Notes: generated from the sequence alone by a model not told the origin. A stretch of DNA of 64,000 bases from Agapetus fuscipes (GCA_951799405.1 OX637351.1:9518251-9582250); one strand, 5' to 3'. Numbered from the stretch's first letter, positions 39,708-50,744 are shown. A program made the numbers and translations.

Positions 39708-40101
39708 AACACAAAAATAATTAAGTTAAACTTAACGAAAATTGCAAAACATACATTGACCCTACAGCTGCACTTCAAAATGAATTTCAAATTAAAAGTT
39801 TAAATAAAATACTACATCTTTATTTACAACAATTTTTAAAATATTATAAATTAAACTTTGATTAAATTCTTTAATAAATTATTTAAGTCACTAGTCCTGT
39901 TTTGCCTATAAATAAAAGCTCACTTCAAGCTACATTTATTATATTTGTAAATGTGAATCCTGACAAAGTTACTGCAGAAAACTTAAATAATGTAAAACTG
40001 TGTATAATAATTATGTATTCTCTTTGTTTAATATCTACGTTTAAGTAGCAAACAAGACTTATTCCTGAATACCTTGTATTATATTTTTATGTTATTGAAA
40101 T
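39708..40101. other. AT-rich spacer
   Basis: No recognised feature. Confidence 0.4.
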
Positions 40102-40103
40102 TA

Positions 40104-40666
40104 CAGTGATACCTCGAGATACAAGTTTAACGTAACCTTGCATCTATGCAATTTGATCTCAAAGCAATTTTCCCCATTGAAATTAATTGAAATGCCATTA
40201 ATCCGTTCCAGCCACAAAAATGCTCCCCGAATAGGGTAATTGCAATGGTGGGTATTTTTTCACATATTTTAAACAATATGTTAAATTACCCTTTTGTTCT
40301 TGTTAGGTGTTTTTGAATAAGAGAAATGTAACTGTAACTGATTGTTATAAAGTGTACATATTTGTATGTTGGTAAATGCAACTTACATGCTTCCGTATGC
40401 TTAATTCTAGTCACTGCTTTTCTCTTCACTGGTCTTTGCCTTTTTCGCTGGATTAAAAAAAAAGCTCCAAGGAGGTTTGAATCTTCCTCCCTTTCAGAAT
40501 GCTGCGGGATTGAGTTATGAAAGTGTCATTAAACAGCTCCGATGCACGACCAGTTGCAACTTTTATAGGGTTTTTTTCCTCGTGTCTCAAAATTAAATTT
40601 TGCTCGCTCGACAGCTTATATCTCAAATAACTCGTATGTTAAGGCTCCTATCTCGAGGTAGCACTG
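40104..40666. mobile_element. pogo/Tigger-like element with TA target duplication
   Basis: The left end CAGTGATACCTCGAGATACA and the right end, the inverse of CAGTGCTACCTCGAGATAGG, are flanked by TA at 40102-40103 and 40667-40668. TIRs of this form and a TA duplication are typical of pogo/Tigger and other Tc1/mariner elements. 563 bp. The minus strand has a Lys-rich stretch that may be a transposase N-terminus remnant. Confidence 0.82.
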
Positions 40667-40827
40667 TATAGCCAGATGAACAGATAGAAATTAAGTCCAC
40701 AAGCGGTTTTGATATTTATTCATCAAAATACTCAAAATTAGATAATTTTTTAAAAAGAAAATCAGAAGACTTGGAATGAAAAAAATCCAAGACATTTTCA
40801 AAGCAACAAATAAACACATTCATAATA

Positions 40828-41029
40828 ATTATTTAAAAATTCAAATGGATAAAACATAGTTTTAATTCACTTATTTATTTATTTTTTGTGCTCGAACATT
40901 TTCGCCGAATGAGGCATCTTCAGGAGCAGAATGAAGATGCCTCATTAGGCGAAAATGTTCGAGCACAAAAAAAAAAAAAAAAATTGAATTAAAACTATGT
41001 TTTACCCATCTGAATTTTTAAATAATGAA
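40828..41029. repeat. Palindrome with hammerhead-like core (Penelope-type terminal repeat)
   Basis: Arms of about 95 bp are inverted around a short centre (40923-40931). The minus strand reads CTGAAGA (complement of 40917-40923), a GCC/GGC stem, then GAAA (complement of 40900-40903), which fits the hammerhead core CUGANGA-stem II-GAAA. The plus-strand arm repeats the same elements without the first C. Inverted terminal repeats with hammerhead motifs are known in Penelope-like elements. No Penelope protein is left here. Confidence 0.72.
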
Positions 41030-41389
41030 AAATGGACTTTCACTGTGTTAATAGATCAACACTAAAAAACATTCATAATACTTTCTGGTAAAAGTAAGGT
41101 TTTAATAACTTGACGAATGCCTATTATTTAAAAAATTAATATTAATGATGCCTGTAGTAATTTAGTGTTGAATGTCACTGCATGTAATAAGCCCAGGAAC
41201 ATTTTTATTACCGTTTTCTAGCTAAATGGCTAATTAAGTGCAGTAGCATACAATACTTTTTCTTTGACCATTAAATATGTTTACAAATCTGGCAGTGGAT
41301 ATGAAGTTGTGCTTTAAAGTAATTGGAAAACAATGTCTCCGTCTATTACAATAGATTACCAAGTCAATGACTCACCAATTAATTAAGAG

Positions 41390-41975
41390 CCCCATATACC
41401 CTAAATCTGCCGTTTTTGTATCTTACAGTAATGAAAAAAATCAAGCATGTTTATTATTTTTTTATCTTAATTGTAAAGTTTGAACAAAATATATAACTTA
41501 AAAATTGCCACCACAAAAAAATATTTAAAAACATACGTTTTTTTCTCTTCTGTAGCTACTTTCTCGCGTGTGCTATGTTTTGGAAATATTTTTTTCTTTC
41601 TATTTATAGGACTATACATTGTTTAGTGTAGTATCGGAACAGTTTTTGAGTAAATATGGAAAAACTGAAACTACTTGATGAATTAAATTTTAATTAAATC
41701 GAAGAACACAGTTTTTCCACATTTACTCAAAAACTATTGACATTATAAAAAAACTGTTCCGATACTACACTAAACAATGTATAGTTCTATAAATAAAAAG
41801 AAAAAAAAATCCAAAACATAGCACATAGGAGAAAGTAGCTACAGAAGTGAAAAAACGTGTTTTTTTAAATATTTTTTTGTGATGATAATTATTATTATAG
41901 ATGGCAATTCTTAAGTTATATATTTTGTTCAAACTTTATAATTAAGATAAAAAAATAATAAAAATGCTTGATTTT
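41390..41975. mobile_element. Large foldback element, ~260-bp arms
   Basis: 41440-41690 and 41705-41975 are inverted copies (e.g. TACACTAAACAATGTATAG on the right pairs with CTATACATTGTTTAGTGTAG on the left). A GCTTGATTTTTTTCATTA-type outer segment recurs at 42790-42810, so a second element has split the right end. AT-rich, non-coding. Confidence 0.8.
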
Positions 41976-42204
41976 AAGAGATAAAAAGAAAAACCACTTT
42001 GTTTTAGATTACTATGAGTATTTTATTTTATTTAATACCACAACCGGTTTCGCAAACATCCGTTCGCATCATCAGGTGGATAAGTATTAACTTATCCACC
42101 TGATGATGCGAACGGATGTTTGCGAAACCGGTTGTGGTATTAAATTTAAAAAAAAATTCTCATAGTAATCGAAAACAAAGTAGTTTTTCGTTTTATCTCT
42201 TAAG
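41976..42204. repeat. Near-perfect palindrome with two opposed hammerhead cores
   Basis: Arms of about 110 bp (AAGAGATAAAAAG through TCTCTT). The plus strand has CTGATGA (42100-42106), a GCGAAC/GTTTGC stem with a GGAT loop, and GAAA (42124-42127) followed by CCGGTT. The minus strand has the same core mirrored (complement of 42069-42075 and 42048-42051). Fits the hammerhead consensus CUGAUGA-stem II-GAAA. Interpreted as joined inverted Penelope-like terminal repeats. Confidence 0.82.
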
Positions 42205-42210
42205 GCTGTA

Positions 42211-42748
42211 TTAAAAAAAAAAATCCCGTTGTTTTTAAAAATATGTTTCTTATACTTTATGGCCTTAGTAAACGAGTGACATTAATAAATAAAATCACGC
42301 GTGTTAAATAATTTTTTATCTTAATTTTAAAGTTATTTTTTTTTATAAAACTAAAAAAAGGACGCCACGAAAAAATAATCAAAAAAACTCGTTTTTTTTT
42401 TTTTGCTAGCATTTTGTTGTTTTGTATTTTGGAAATATTTTTTTTCCTTTATAATTATAGAATGATACAAATTCTAGTTTGTGGTGCGATTTTTAATAGA
42501 ATAATATGAATAGTTTATGCGATAATATGAAAAAACTGAAACTAATTAACTTATTAAATTCTTGAAAACAGTTTTTTTTTCGTGGCTTCATTTTTTAAGT
42601 TTTATAAAAAAAAATAACTTTAAAATTAAGATAAAAAATTATTTAACACGCGTGATTTTATTTATTAATGTCACTCGTTTACTAAGGCCATAAAGTATAA
42701 GAAACATATTTTTAAAAACAACGGGATTTTTTTTTTGACCGGAGTCTT
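42211..42748. mobile_element. Foldback element (family B)
   Basis: The left arm AATCCCGTTGTTTTTAAAAA through CACGCGTGTTAAATAATT is inverted on the right, to GACCGGAGTC at 42747. A second copy is at 49044-49670. AT-rich, no coding. Confidence 0.82.
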
Positions 42749-42957
42749 AAGATGAACGATTACAAGTTAATGCCTCTACAATCAATAAAAATGCTTGATT
42801 TTTTTCATTACTGTCACTCTTTTGCTAAGACATGCATAAAATGTAAGAAACAAAAACGGTAGATTAAGGGGAAAAAGAGCCTTTAATGGACTCAGCACAA
42901 AACCCTGGCAACCCTGCTCTCTGCGGAAAGTCACCACAAAGAAGAAGACTATCTGAG

Positions 42958-43190
42958 CTATTCTTAGACATTTTAGTCGTCGATTGAGTCCACGCTTTGA
43001 CAAACTAATGATGCCTGGGCTGGAAGTCGCATCACTACGGTCATTCTTACCTATATCGGTAATATTTGTATGAAGACTAATCAGCTGTTCACTTGCGGCC
43101 ATCTTGGATTAACAGGTCATCTTACAAATGCATCATTAGTTTGTCAAAGCGTGGGCTCAACGGACGACTAAAATGTCTGAGAACAGCACC
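42958..43190. mobile_element. MITE, ~55-bp inverted ends
   Basis: CTATTCTTAGACATTTTAGT, then GAGTCCACGCTTTGACA, and the inverse to AATGTCTGAGAACAG. It conserves CACTTGCGGCCATCTTGG inside. Same family as 11908-12137. Confidence 0.8.
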
Positions 43191-44577
43191 ATAAATAAAT
43201 TATTCTCAAACTAAATGATTCAATTTGAAAATAATTAATAAAAGTAAAGTCCTAATAATTATTTTATCTTACTTTTCATTAACTAATTTAATTTTAGTCT
43301 TCAGTGGGATCAAGTGGAACCTCTTATTTACATTTAGAGGCCTCGCTTCGCACATACCTACTTCCCCATTCAATAAATATGATGTGGTGGTATCCCTGCT
43401 CCCGAGGAGGCGGATTCTCATTTTTTGTGAAGGCTGACCAATAATGAAACAGTACTGAGCGCACGTGTCACAATGTTTTCATTTGTGCTGAGTATTCAAA
43501 GAGATTTATTTCAATCATCTTGCCTTCATTTCCTTTCACTGACTGCATGTCCAAGTTAGGTTCAAGAAATATGTTTATTCAACTTAAGGCTGTCTGTATG
43601 TCTGCATGTATTTACTGACCATCAACATTTTGTAAAGACGGCTCTCAGGGCAGAAATAACAATAAAGTACAAAACTGATGAAAAAAATGTGTGGCAAAAA
43701 GAAACCTGCCACTACAATCCCTGAGACCTTCTCATATATATTATTTTATATTTGTTGTAACCATTTTAATGTATAATTTGTTCTATGCTTTCAGAATACC
43801 TACATAACATTTCACAAACTTATTAATATTGACAATCCATAGAAAGCAACGTTGATATTTATTGATATCAAAACTTTTACATGTTTTGTGTTTACTTTTT
43901 GTTGTTGTCCTTTATTTTACTTCAGTGTTGTATTTTTATTTAATGTTTTGCGTAACTTTTCTTTTTTATTTTACTTACAATGTCCATGGGGGTAGTAAAA
44001 AGCATTTCAGTGTTGCCCAATTTGGAAGAGTTGTGCGTAAAAAAGGGCAGCTGGAGGCCAGTGTTGCCGTGGAGGGCTGACAACCCGGGCAATGGGAATT
44101 TCCAATTTTTAGGCTTGGCAAGTCTCCGTGGTTAGAGCGGGACGGCAGGTAAGTCAAAAATTTTACAAGATCTTTATAGTTGAAAAAAAAAAATACAAAA
44201 GAAAACAATGAAAAAGCTGAAAAAAAAACAAAAAATATACATAAAGTAATAAAAACATATAAATGTAAGAAAAATTGTAATAAGATATTGATGGTTAATG
44301 AATAAAACGATGAACGATTACCGAAATCACAAAGTGTGTTTTATTGCTGTATTTTCACAAATTACATGTTTTTACATTTTACTTTTATTCCTAATAGCTA
44401 ACATTAAATAAATTATCAGTGATAGTAGTTTCACTGGTTAAAAGTAAAAAATATATTTATGAAACAACCACTGTTTTATTTTACAGATACATATTTTTTT
44501 ATTTGTTAAAAAAACAAATAGAGTTCATAAGAAATTATAAAAATTTAAAGAAACAGTTTTGTTTTCACAATTTTTCT
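43191..44577. other. Unassigned; SINE U fragment at about 43363-43440
   Basis: Contains a piece of SINE family U (GCTCCCGAGGAGGCGGATTC, then TTGTGAAGGCTGA). The rest is AT-rich with no recognised coding. A GGGCTGACAACCCGGGCAAT segment near 44075 is GC-rich and unexplained. Confidence 0.45.
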
Positions 44578-45112
44578 TAACCTTTTCGATTCTGAATTTA
44601 TTTGCTACATACGCCACGCCAGAACGGAATACTTTTTTGAGGTTATTTTTTTACACATAAATTGATTTCCTACCTTAATTACTTGATATAATTTATGAAA
44701 AAGTATATTCATTAGTTATCCAGGAACACAAATCACAAACTTTCAACACATGTTTTCACTTGTTGTTTTATATAAAAACAAGTAAATAACAACAATACTA
44801 CTTAAAAAAATATATTATACGCACATTCCATAACTAGATTTTATATCCATTAGGTTTTAAACAATTTTTTTACTCACTTAAATACTCGTCACTAAAGAAA
44901 AAAATATATAAGTTATTTTACAAAAAAACAAAAAACGTAAACAGTTATACCTATTTGAATAGAGTATACTTGCTTGGATTTTGTTTATAAACATTGGTAC
45001 ACACGCGCGGGACGAGAGATCGAGCTGTTCTGATGAAATATTTGAGAAAGAATATTTTCAAAATATGTATAATATGAGATTATATTAGTGTACCTATAAT
45101 TTAAGCAACAAA
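44578..45112. repeat. Interspersed repeat (inverted relative of 62-590)
   Basis: Reverse complement of the repeat at the left edge, with small indels (e.g. ATAACAACAATACT near 44786 replaces an alternate segment). Joined at 45112 to a CR1/L2 3' end. Confidence 0.7.
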
Positions 45113-45763
45113 AACACACCTCAAGGGCCCTCTCAAATCACGAATAAGATTTTTTGTAAAGATGCGTCTTAAGTGCTCCTTTAAAGATACCAACAGTTTC
45201 TGCCTTCCTCATATTAGGTGGTAGTCTGTTCCACTCCATTGGGCCCGCAAACCGGAAAGCACGGTCCCCAAAATTAGTGCATGTCTGACGTGACGGCTGG
45301 ACTAAGTCAACCACCCCACACCCTGCAGATCTGAGAGTTTGACGTCTCAAATCTATCTCAATAGGTGAGAACATGTCAGACAGGTATGAAGGAGCCGTAT
45401 CATTGACAGCTTTGTAAACCATCAGACACGGTAGACCACCCTCTCCGGAAAACGAAGCCAATGCAGTATTTTCAATGGAGTAATATGATTAAATTTGGAC
45501 ATCCCAAATATGAGTCTTGCTGCAGAGTTCAGCACAGATTGTAGCCGGCTGAACTGTTTTTTCGGCTGACCTATATACAGCGTTGAGCAATAGTCAACCC
45601 GAGACATCACAAAAGCGTTAACCAGAGTTTTGACCGCCCCTGATGGTAAACATCTCCTGATTGCCTTTATCTGGCGAAGTTCAAAAAACGAGGAGGATAC
45701 CGTGTTATTCAACTGCTCTCCCATTGTGAGGTTCCGGTCCAGTGTGACTGCTAGAAGTCTCAC
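45113..45763 (-). mobile_element. CR1/L2-type LINE RT C-terminal fragment
   Basis: Two overlapping minus-strand frames: VTLDRNLTMGEQLNNTVSSS through MSRVDYCSTLYIG, then DMFSPIEIDLRRQTLRSAGC, NFGDRAFRFAGPMEWNRLPP and ALKTHLYKKSYS. A frameshift near 45425 separates them. A longer copy of the type at 11022-11410. Confidence 0.87.
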
Positions 45764-45792
45764 TGAATCTGACGGCTGAATCAGCTGTCCCC

Positions 45793-45980
45793 AAATGTAA
45801 GTTGCAAAGATATGTTACATTGGAGATTCACATTACATGCATTCCCACAACCAGACACGTACAAGTTCGCGCTTGCACATGCCTCATGTGATCCTACAAC
45901 ATAAAAACCAAATCTAAAATGGACATACACCCTGCACCTCTTGCCGTCCTTCCCTGAAACAGGGGTGAAATTGGCAAAGT
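45793..45980 (-). repeat. Family A repeat, truncated
   Basis: AAGTTGCAAAGATATGTTAC through GGGGTGAAATTGGCAAAG. It ends at the position corresponding to the GTGAACC block. Confidence 0.8.
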
Positions 45981-45984
45981 AATC

Positions 45985-47034
45985 TAACATCTTAAAATAG
46001 TGTGAGGCTATATAAAGCAAAATAAACTATACAGTGAAATTTACCAAGAATAGCTATATCACATTACAACATTAGGATAAATTACAAAGTGAAATTCATC
46101 AAAATTAAAACAAACAAAATGAAGTAATGTAGTATAGGACTTTGTAACTACTAAGCACATTTTTTTCTTAAAAATAATTTTCTTAATCATCACATTGTTA
46201 CACATTACACACATCCATCCTCTCTTCCAGCATGCGTGCATGCATCATTGCTAGAATCACATTCTTTACAAGTTGTTCCCGTCTGCCTGCACATTACTAC
46301 AAAATGGATTAGAAACTTTACAAGAACAAAGTTGAATTTTGTAAAATGAAATGAAAATTCAAATACAGAACCCGGGCTGGAAGTCTCTTCAGCACAGTAG
46401 ACATCTTATCCATCTGTCCGGTAGCTTAGGCATGTCGGTAAAGTATGAACCATCGTTGGTAGTCTTGACAAATTTTAACGTCGGTATCGTTAGTTCCCAA
46501 ATGTCAAATGAAAGATTTTCAACAGAAAAGTATCAAGCACATCGGGAGGTCCGATAAGTTAGCTACTGGTTAAAGCGGACAATTAGCGTGAGTTTCGTGT
46601 CACAAAAAAAATATCTTGTTGAGAAATATAATGGCTGAGGCGTATTTAGCTCTCGATTTATTTGTGCTGGAGCATCAAGACCGAATGGTAAAGCGTAGGA
46701 AAATCTTAAGGCAGCAAAGAACCCATAGTAACTACAATAGTGCTCATGGAGGAGAGTGACTTCCTGAAACTATACAGAATAAGTAATTTCATGAGCTGTT
46801 GAAGGACCTACGTCTACATTTAGAAAAGAAAAAAACCTTACGGACTTTCCGCAGAAAAGCAAGTGAGTACTCAAATCATATGGCCTACTTTTCAGATTAT
46901 ACAAGCGGCAGTAATTCCCTGTCAACTGGCTTACTCAAGCATTCATTGAGATACAAGTCGTTTCATGCGGCCCTCCAACACATCATTTTATATAGTACCT
47001 GTGTATACTGTATGCACATGAGTTAACTATATTT
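45985..47034. other. Unassigned; weak transposase-like frame at 46631-46758
   Basis: No clear gene. A 42-codon frame from ATGGCTGAGGCG (46631) reads MAEAYLALDLFVLEHQDRMV, loosely like the start of a Harbinger-type transposase. Support is weak. No connection with 49955-50270 is shown. Confidence 0.3.
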
Positions 47035-49015
47035 TGCTTCAATAAGACAACCACGTATGCCAGAAAATCACCAAGGTCTTCAGAGCGATCGCCCGAGTCA
47101 ACCGCGAAGCCAACAAAGGAACTGTGGAACCAATTGCCCTATATTATTCAAGTGTGTGGTCAGAGACGTGCTCTAGGAAATGCATACGAAAAAAGCTAGA
47201 CTAAGCACTGAGACCCATCTGTATCAGCATATGTCACGGCTATCGCAGGATATCACTCAACTCTGCAATGGCCATCTCCGGTATACCTTCAGGTATTGGA
47301 AGTGTCCAAGCTCTATGGCGTGAAGCATGGTACGCCTCTTTTGTCATTACCCGCCGACTGAGAGTGCGTGAAAGACATTGAATGGTGGGCTCTGCCACGG
47401 AAACAATCAAAAGTAATGATAAAAGGGATCACGTGGACTATTGCGTCTTCATGGACAGCAGCCGTTAAGCCGATGGGAGAGTCGACGCTGCGTTTGTGGT
47501 ATACAGGGAGTGCGTTGAGTTTGACTGCAGAAAGGTCAGCTCTCGGACTACTGCTCTGTGCTCCAAGCAGAGTTAGTGATGGATTGTGCGAAAAAGAATT
47601 AGCGGTGCAACGATCTGGGTGGAGTCTGATTACCTCTCCAGCTTGAATGCGATTAGGGATTGCACAAACCTTCACCCGATCGTTCAAGAGATTTTCTCTC
47701 TATGTCAGGGGTCTTCAACCTTTTTTAGTGCAAGGGCCAAACATCGATTTCACATCGTCCGAAGGGCCACAACTTTTCACGACACTTTACCACCTAATCA
47801 ATAAAATAAAAGACATACATACTCGTAATTTCAAATTTCAATAATTTTATTGGTTAATTAAAGTCAATCTTTATTGGTTAATTAAAGTCAATTAATGTGA
47901 TTTTTGACATTGTTTATTTTTTACAAGTTTGTCAATATTTTTGTTCATTTTTGTGGTTACAACCCGCAGACTACCTTCCAGATGTGCATCTGTAATTCTC
48001 GACCTTGTTGTCGATTTCACATACTTCATACGAGAAAACAGCTGCTCACACACATAATATGTGCTCCAAAACAATGAAATCATTTTCATGACATTTTTTC
48101 GGATTTCAGGAAACGAGTTGTGATCGACATATTTTGCATAGAAATCAAAAACACCCACGTCGAACTTGTCTTTCAATTCCGAATTACACTGCACATCTAT
48201 AACCTCCATCTGAAAATTTTCCGGCATGTCTTCAACGGATACACCGAATGGTCGGGCAAAGAGACTGACGTATTTTTCACTATCTCTGAAGTCAGAAAAC
48301 CTCGATTGAAACTCTTTTTCGAGTAAATCTACTGGGGGGGAATGTGCCGAACCTTCCTGTGGTCCCCCCTGTGAGTAGTGCCATGAAAATAATCAAAATG
48401 ACACAAAAAACACCGAGAACTCCGAAAAAAAAAGTACTCGTATTCGTATATATCGCATATCACTGGGCGCGATATTTTATTTTTTTAGCCTCTGGTGGCC
48501 GCGGGCCGCAAGAAATTAGCTGGCGGGCCACATGCGGCCCGAGGGCCGCGGGTTGAAGACCTTAGCTCTATGTGATCACGTGAGGGCAAGTGGCTGCAGA
48601 GTCTCATTCCGCTGGGTCAAAGGCCATTCCGGTGACCCTGGGAACGCTGCGCAGAGGAGCTTGCAAGAGCAGCAGAATCTTTAAAGACCAAGCATTTCTA
48701 TGACAAATACCCCATAAGCTTCGCAAGAAAGGAGCTTAAATCAAGGACCATTTCTGACTGGAATGTTGACTATCTTTGTGACACTGCAGAAAGCATCCCT
48801 AAAATATTCCTCAAAAGTGTTCAAGAAGAACTGCAGCTATCTGAGATTACATCCCCAACATTCGAGTCAACCCAAATTCTGTCTAAACATGTTTTTTTCT
48901 GAAGTTACCTATTAAGATCCAAATTTTTAACCCTAAATACTTGTCTATGTGACAATAACAGTGAATAAACTGTCCATCACTTGTTATTTGACTTCCCAAT
49001 TTTAGAAACAACTAA
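47035..49015 (+). mobile_element. LINE with RNase H domain (R1/LOA/I-like), split by a hAT remnant
   Basis: In pieces it encodes the end of an RT (RPICISICHGYRRISLNSAM), an RNase H fold (the acidic start is decayed; GATIWVESDYLSSLNAIRDC, then RVSFRWVKGHSGDPGNAAQR) and a C-terminal Cys/His segment. Frameshifts and stops are many. The hAT remnant at 47706-48565 splits the RNase H domain; the frame rejoins exactly across its target duplication. LINEs with RNase H belong to the I, LOA, R1 and related clades. Confidence 0.8.
47706..48565 (-). mobile_element. hAT transposon remnant with dimerisation domain
   Basis: Terminal inverted repeats CAGGGGTCTTCAACC (47706) and CTAAGGTCTTCAACC (complement of the right end at 48565). 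Identical 8-bp target duplications CTCTATGT at 47698-47705 and 48566-48573. The minus-strand frame 47892-48227 codes for a hAT C-terminal dimerisation domain (YYVCEQLFSRMKYVKSTTRS, then RITDAHLEGSLRV). The catalytic domain has been deleted. 860 bp. The protein resembles hAT proteins of the GTF2IRD2/ZBED type. Confidence 0.9.
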
Positions 49016-49043
49016 ATTTAGTACAGAGAACAAATTTACTTAA

Positions 49044-49670
49044 GACTCCGGTCAAAAAAAAAATCCCGTTGTTTGTAAAAATATGTTTCTTATACTTTAT
49101 GGTCTTAGTAAAAGAGTGACATTAATGAAAAAAATCACGCATGTTTAATAATTTTTTGTCTTAATTTTAGAGTTAGTTTTTTTTATATAACTTAAAAAAT
49201 GACGCCACAAAAAAATATTTAAAAAAACTCGTTTTTTTTACTTTTTTTTGCTCGGATTTTGTTCTTTTGTATTTTGGAATTTTTTTTTTTCTTTATAATT
49301 ATAGAATGAATACAAATTCTAGTTTGTAGTGTGATTTTTTATTAAATAATGTGAATAGTTTTTGCGCTAATATGAAAAAACTAAAACTAATTAACTTATT
49401 TAATTCTTGAAAACAGTTTTTTCATATTATCTCAAAAACTATTCACATTATTTAATAAAAAATGACACTAAAAACTAGAATTTGTATCATTCTATAATTA
49501 TAAAGAATTTTTTTTTTCCAAAATACAAAACAACAAAATCCGAGCAAAAAAAAGTAAAAAAAAACGAGTATTTTTAAATATTTTTTTGTGGCGTCATTTT
49601 TTAAGTTATATAAAAAAAACTAACTTTAAAATTAAGATAAAAAATTATTTAACACGCGTGAATTTTAAAT
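49044..49670. mobile_element. Foldback element (family B), second copy
   Basis: GACTCCGGTC, then AATCCCGTTGTTTG, with arms meeting near 49405. The palindrome is about 600 bp. The right end lacks the last ~60 bp. High similarity to 42211-42748. Confidence 0.82.
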
Positions 49671-49954
49671 CTGTTGGTGATCTCCGCAAATTATTACTGG
49701 ACCCAGTGTACACAAAAATTATGTTTAATTACTTGTGATGGATATGCAGGAGACACGGACACAGACAGACTAACACAGGAACAGACTTACATTTAGATAG
49801 AACACGTGGAGTAAAACACCTGAAATAAGAAGACAGATTGGAATAATTATAATTGACTTCTAATGAACGGGTCTGTGAGACCCACCCCAACGTCCGTGAA
49901 ACACTTTTCCACCCCATGACGCCGGGTTAAGGTGATAATGGTTACCCATCAGAT
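49671..49954. other. Unassigned spacer
   Basis: No recognised feature. Confidence 0.35.
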
Positions 49955-50270
49955 CCATGGCTCATGACACCTATGAAAAACCAGGCAGTAGGCACACCTG
50001 CGTATAGGTATACCATGGTACACTGTTCTGCAAGGAATGTGGTAGAACGCTGCTTAGGTGTCATCAAAAATGTATTCAGATGCCTGTCAAGCCAGTGCCA
50101 GCTGATGTATGATCTTGGCATGTCAGGCCAAATAGTCAATGCATGTGCGATACTTCACAACATGCGCATCAAGAACAATCTCATTGAGCCACCACTACTC
50201 CATGAGTGTGGATCGCTTACTATCGGAGTCTGTTTGTATACTAGAACGACGTATGGATGCGTAGAATAAT
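49955..50270 (+). pseudogene. Harbinger-type (HARBI1-like) transposase C-terminal fragment
   Basis: Encodes YRYTMVHCSARNVVERCLGV, then IKNVFRCLSSQCQLMYDLGM and QIVNACAILHNMRIKNN, the C-terminal part of DDE domains of PIF/Harbinger nucleases (the N-A-C-A-x-L-H-N motif is typical). The upstream catalytic part is absent nearby. The frame is open here but truncated. Confidence 0.85.
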
Positions 50271-50641
50271 GTATCTGTGTAACTGCGTATTGTTCTCTTA
50301 CGTTTACAATGTTATATGAGTCGCTGAGTTGCAAAACCCGCTCTGACCGAAATCAAAAAAAAAATCTATGAATGCCATATTATAGAGTATTATAAAATGT
50401 ACATACATACTATTGGAATTTAGCAAAATCCGTCCCATTTCTTTATAAAATGATATCAAAATATAGGGCGTCGATCAAAAACCCGCTCCATTCTAATATG
50501 GGAGAAACGAAATCCTCTCTATTTGAAACTAGCCAATGAGAAAGCGCGCTTGACTAAAATACAACATGGCCGTGATTCAGTTTGAATGTGACAAAACGGT
50601 TGGTGTAGGTCCAAATAAAATAGTTATTTTTGTGACTTAAA

Positions 50642-50744
50642 ATGGATAATTCCTTGGTGCATGTGCAAGAATCTCTTCCTGGATTGTCCAGTAAGCGCCT
50701 AAAGCAACCAGAAAATTGGAGTCGCAACAAGAAGTGCAAAGAAA
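50642..50744 (+). other. Possible coding exon with splice donor
   Basis: ATG at 50642 opens 34 codons (MDNSLVHVQESLPGLSSKRL, then QPENWSRNKKCKER) ending at AAAG then gtaagtg. Codon use and composition look coding, but I cannot identify the protein, and the next exon is not evident. Likely a transposon exon. Confidence 0.35.

Noticed and set aside
45001..45060. Another hammerhead core (CTGATGAAATATTTGAG)
   Set aside because: CTGATGA is present but no stem II and no GAAA at the needed distance.
15362..45980. Family A as a Helitron
   Set aside because: The 5' TC and internal hairpins fit loosely, but there is no CTRR end with a hairpin just before it, and the variable simple tail does not fit.
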